DNA from: Thermoplasmata archaeon
GTDB taxonomy: Archaea > Thermoplasmatota > Thermoplasmata > Lutacidiplasmatales > UBA184
Reading direction: 5' to 3'
Length of the DNA: 7,254 nt
Assembly: GCA_013044425.1 (NCBI GenBank)
Contig: JABEUK010000107.1
Coordinates: 1 to 7,254, forward strand
Shown: piece after piece, positions 6,042 through 7,254 of the stretch
Layout of the letters: each line of letters starts with the position of its first letter
Numbering within the stretch: the stretch's first letter is position 1
The notes under the pieces: model-generated
What the model saw: only the letters and a program-made list of their open reading frames with translations
Told to the model about the DNA's origin: nothing
Databases searched by the model: none
Made by a program: the position numbers and the translations under genes

Positions 6042-7043
6042 CTACACCGTCGCGAACGGCGCCCGCGCGCTTCCCAAGGCCCGGGCGGAAGACTGCGCTT
6101 CTCTCGCCTCCAGCCCTCCGAAGTCGAAGATCCCGAGGACCTCATCGACTCCGATCCCGCGGAACCGCTCGAGCCCTTCGGCCACTTCCCGCGGGGTGCC
6201 GAAGAGCGCGAACCCGCTGCGCTCGATCGACTCCGCGCTCGCGTGCTCCGGATGGTGTCGGACCTTCTCCGCGTAGAACGTGCTGTGGGTCGCGAGCCGG
6301 CTATCGAGATAGCGCTGGAGGGCCGCGCGCGCGAGATCCGGTCGATCTCCGGCATAGACGTGGAGCCCCACCGAGACCCCCGCGCGGCTCCCCGGCGGGA
6401 GATGGGAGCGGTACTCGGCGATCTGGGTGCGGAGCTCCTCGATCCCTCCGATCGTGGCGTAGGGGATCAACGCCGCCGACACTCCCCGCGCCGCGACGAA
6501 CGGCAGGGCCTCCCGGCGCTGGACCGCGATCCAGATCGGCGGGTGGGGATGCTGGATCGGTCGTACGCTGAGCCGCACCGGTCGCGATCCGGGGCGGTCC
6601 ACCTGCACCTCTTCGCCCGCGAAGGCCCGCCGTAGGGTGTCGAGCGCGCGGTCGAACCGTTCGCGCTTGTCCGCCGGGTCGATGCCGAAGCCCTCGAACT
6701 CGCTCGCGAGGTACCCACTGCCCACGCCAAGGTTCAGGCGACCGCCGCTGAGTCGGTCGAGGAGGGCGTACTCCTCGGCGAGGGCGACCGGCTCGTGGAA
6801 CGGCAGCACGCTGACCATCGATCCGAGCCGGAGGCGACGCGTCCGCTCGGCGCACGCCGCGAGGAGGATCGGGGGAGAGGGACACAGACCGCCTCCCTGG
6901 AAGTGGTGTTCCGCGATCCAGATCGTGTCCAGCCCACCCGCTTCCGCGGCCTCGGCGAGCGCGACCACCTCGCGGTGGCGGTCCCGACCCTCGCTCTGGA
7001 CCGGGCCGACGCTGTCGACGATCGAGAACGCGCTCAGTCGCAT
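6042..7043 (-). CDS. LLM-class (luciferase-like) flavin/F420-dependent oxidoreductase
   Basis: This 333-residue TIM-barrel enzyme of the bacterial luciferase-like superfamily would use FMN or coenzyme F420 for a redox reaction on an unknown substrate. Signature blocks in order are TIWIAEHHF (about 40-48), RLRLGSMVSVLPFHEPVALAEEYALLDRL, then GGRLNLGVGSGYLASEFEGFGID and RFDRALDTLRRAF. These are followed by HPPIWIAVQRREALPFVAARG and, in the C-terminal part, FGTPREVAEGLERFRGIGVDEVLGIFDFGGL. Length and ends fit the family. ATG 7043 opens directly into the first beta strand (RLSAFSIVDS), so it is a good start. No Shine-Dalgarno sequence is close; an AT-rich patch lies 27-37 bases upstream. It ends at TAG 6042-6044. 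In archaea F420 is a plausible cofactor, but nothing in the sequence decides this. It is first of three tandem - strand genes. Confidence 0.92.
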   Translation of the reverse strand: MRLSAFSIVDSVGPVQSEGRDRHREVVALAEAAEAGGLDTIWIAEHHFQGGGLCPSPPILLAACAERTRRLRLGSMVSVLPFHEPVALAEEYALLDRLSGGRLNLGVGSGYLASEFEGFGIDPADKRERFDRALDTLRRAFAGEEVQVDRPGSRPVRLSVRPIQHPHPPIWIAVQRREALPFVAARGVSAALIPYATIGGIEELRTQIAEYRSHLPPGSRAGVSVGLHVYAGDRPDLARAALQRYLDSRLATHSTFYAEKVRHHPEHASAESIERSGFALFGTPREVAEGLERFRGIGVDEVLGIFDFGGLEAREAQSSARALGSARAPFATV

Positions 7044-7069
7044 GCGACTCGGGGTGTGCGTCAGGAGTA

Positions 7070-7080
7070 GATTTCCTTAT
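7070..7080 (-). promoter_or_regulatory. AT-rich patch, possible LLM gene promoter
   Basis: On the - strand this reads ATAAGGAAATC and covers -37 to -27 from ATG 7043. It is the only AT-rich stretch in the 98-base gap between the LLM gene and tRNA-Ala, besides the one inside the inverted repeat. The match to a TATA consensus is poor. Confidence 0.3.
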
Positions 7081-7090
7081 CCCGGCCCGG

Positions 7091-7130
7091 GGGGCGCTCC
7101 AGACGAAAGGCTATGAATCCGGAGCGCCCC
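7091..7130. repeat. Perfect 10-bp inverted repeat between the LLM gene and tRNA-Ala
   Basis: GGGGCGCTCC (7091-7100) is exactly reverse-complementary to GGAGCGCCCC (7121-7130), with a 20-base spacer holding the sequence CTATGAAT (7111-7118). That AT-rich octamer is 24-31 bases before the mature tRNA-Ala 5' end, where an archaeal TATA box would lie. The repeat may be a protein-binding operator framing this promoter, a hairpin in a longer transcript, or chance. Confidence 0.6.
7111..7118 (+). promoter_or_regulatory. Possible TATA-like box for tRNA-Ala
   Basis: CTATGAAT lies 24-31 bases before the tRNA-Ala 5' end, so transcription would start at or just before the mature end. It lies in the loop of the inverted repeat at 7091-7130. 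The consensus match is weak. Confidence 0.3.
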
Positions 7131-7141
7131 TCAAGGGCCGA

Positions 7142-7215
7142 GGGCTGGTAGATCAGCTCGGAAGATCGCCGGTTTTGCAAACCGGAGGCCTCGGGTTCAA
7201 ATCCCGACCAGTCCA
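7142..7215 (+). tRNA. tRNA-Ala (anticodon UGC)
   Basis: The cloverleaf is complete. Acceptor GGGCTGG (7142-7148) pairs with CCAGTCC (7208-7214), including the G3-U70 wobble pair that is the alanine identity element; the discriminator is A 7215. The D-stem is GATC/GATC, the anticodon stem CCGGT/ACCGG holds the loop TTTGCAA, and the anticodon TGC is at 7176-7178. The T-stem is TCGGG/CCCGA around TTCAAAT. There is no intron and no encoded CCA. Reading the anticodon as GCA (Cys) would need a 5-base loop, so it is rejected. The U34 anticodon is of the class Elp3 can modify, though Elp3 dependence of alanine tRNA is not implied. Confidence 0.95.
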
Positions 7216-7218
7216 CTT

Positions 7219-7249
7219 CCGCCCTCGAGCCGGGCGGATCCCGATCGGG
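7219..7249 (+). other. Hairpin and palindrome just downstream of tRNA-Ala
   Basis: CCGCCC (7219-7224) and GGGCGG (7232-7237) make a 6-bp stem with a 7-base loop, starting four bases after the tRNA. It is followed by the 10-base palindrome CCCGATCGGG (7240-7249). No T-run follows before the window ends, so an archaeal terminator is not supported. A role in 3'-end processing is possible but unproven. Confidence 0.3.
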
Positions 7250-7254
7250 GCTAG

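Noticed and set aside
7142..7215. tRNA-Cys (GCA) reading of the second tRNA
   Set aside because: That needs a 5-base anticodon loop. The normal 7-base loop gives TGC, and the G3-U70 pair is the alanine identity mark.
1..7254. Genome-wide reassignment of TAG to an amino acid
   Set aside because: Elp3, SAM synthetase and the LLM enzyme end at TAG at or near their family C-termini, and reading through the first two would add long meaningless tails. Context-dependent decoding at 1715 remains possible.

Overview
This window is a GC-rich (about two thirds G+C by eye) piece of an archaeal chromosome. The archaeal evidence is an archaeal-type S-adenosylmethionine synthetase, a stand-alone radical-SAM/GNAT Elp3, an NreA-type DNA repair protein found essentially only in archaea, two tRNA genes without an encoded CCA end, and TATA-like boxes at spacings that fit archaeal, partly leaderless, transcription. 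A high-GC member of Thermoplasmatota or a related euryarchaeal lineage would fit, but that placement is inference.

Layout. On the + strand, elp3 (12-1580, open to the left edge) is followed by the SAM synthetase gene (1646-2842). Converging on it is nreA on the - strand (4201-2879), 36 bases away. A tRNA-Pro(CGG) gene lies on the + strand at 4348-4422. Its 3' end overlaps the tail of a metallo-beta-lactamase-fold gene on the - strand (5132-4404). Upstream of that, also on the - strand, are a YCII-VOC two-domain protein (5985-5212) and a luciferase-like flavin/F420 oxidoreductase (7043-6042). A tRNA-Ala(UGC) on the + strand (7142-7215) diverges from the oxidoreductase. There is no gene-free stretch longer than about 150 bases.

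The most striking point is in the SAM synthetase. The family's N-terminus is present from ATG 1646, but codon 24 is an in-frame TAG (1715-1717), at the Glu position of the usual VERKGLGHPDS segment. The first usable restart (ATG 1745) lies after the GHPD motif, so a restart product would lack catalytic and metal-binding residues of an essential, normally single-copy enzyme. Nonsense mutation, sequencing error, readthrough, or recoding of TAG (pyrrolysine occurs in some archaea of this kind) must be separated. Three genes here end at TAG at or near the family's natural C-terminus, which argues against wholesale TAG reassignment.

Functionally, the left part links SAM supply to a SAM-dependent tRNA wobble-uridine modification enzyme, nreA is a genome-maintenance gene, and the right part is a tandem of three small-molecule enzymes of unknown substrate. 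No mobile element, CRISPR array or phage gene is visible.
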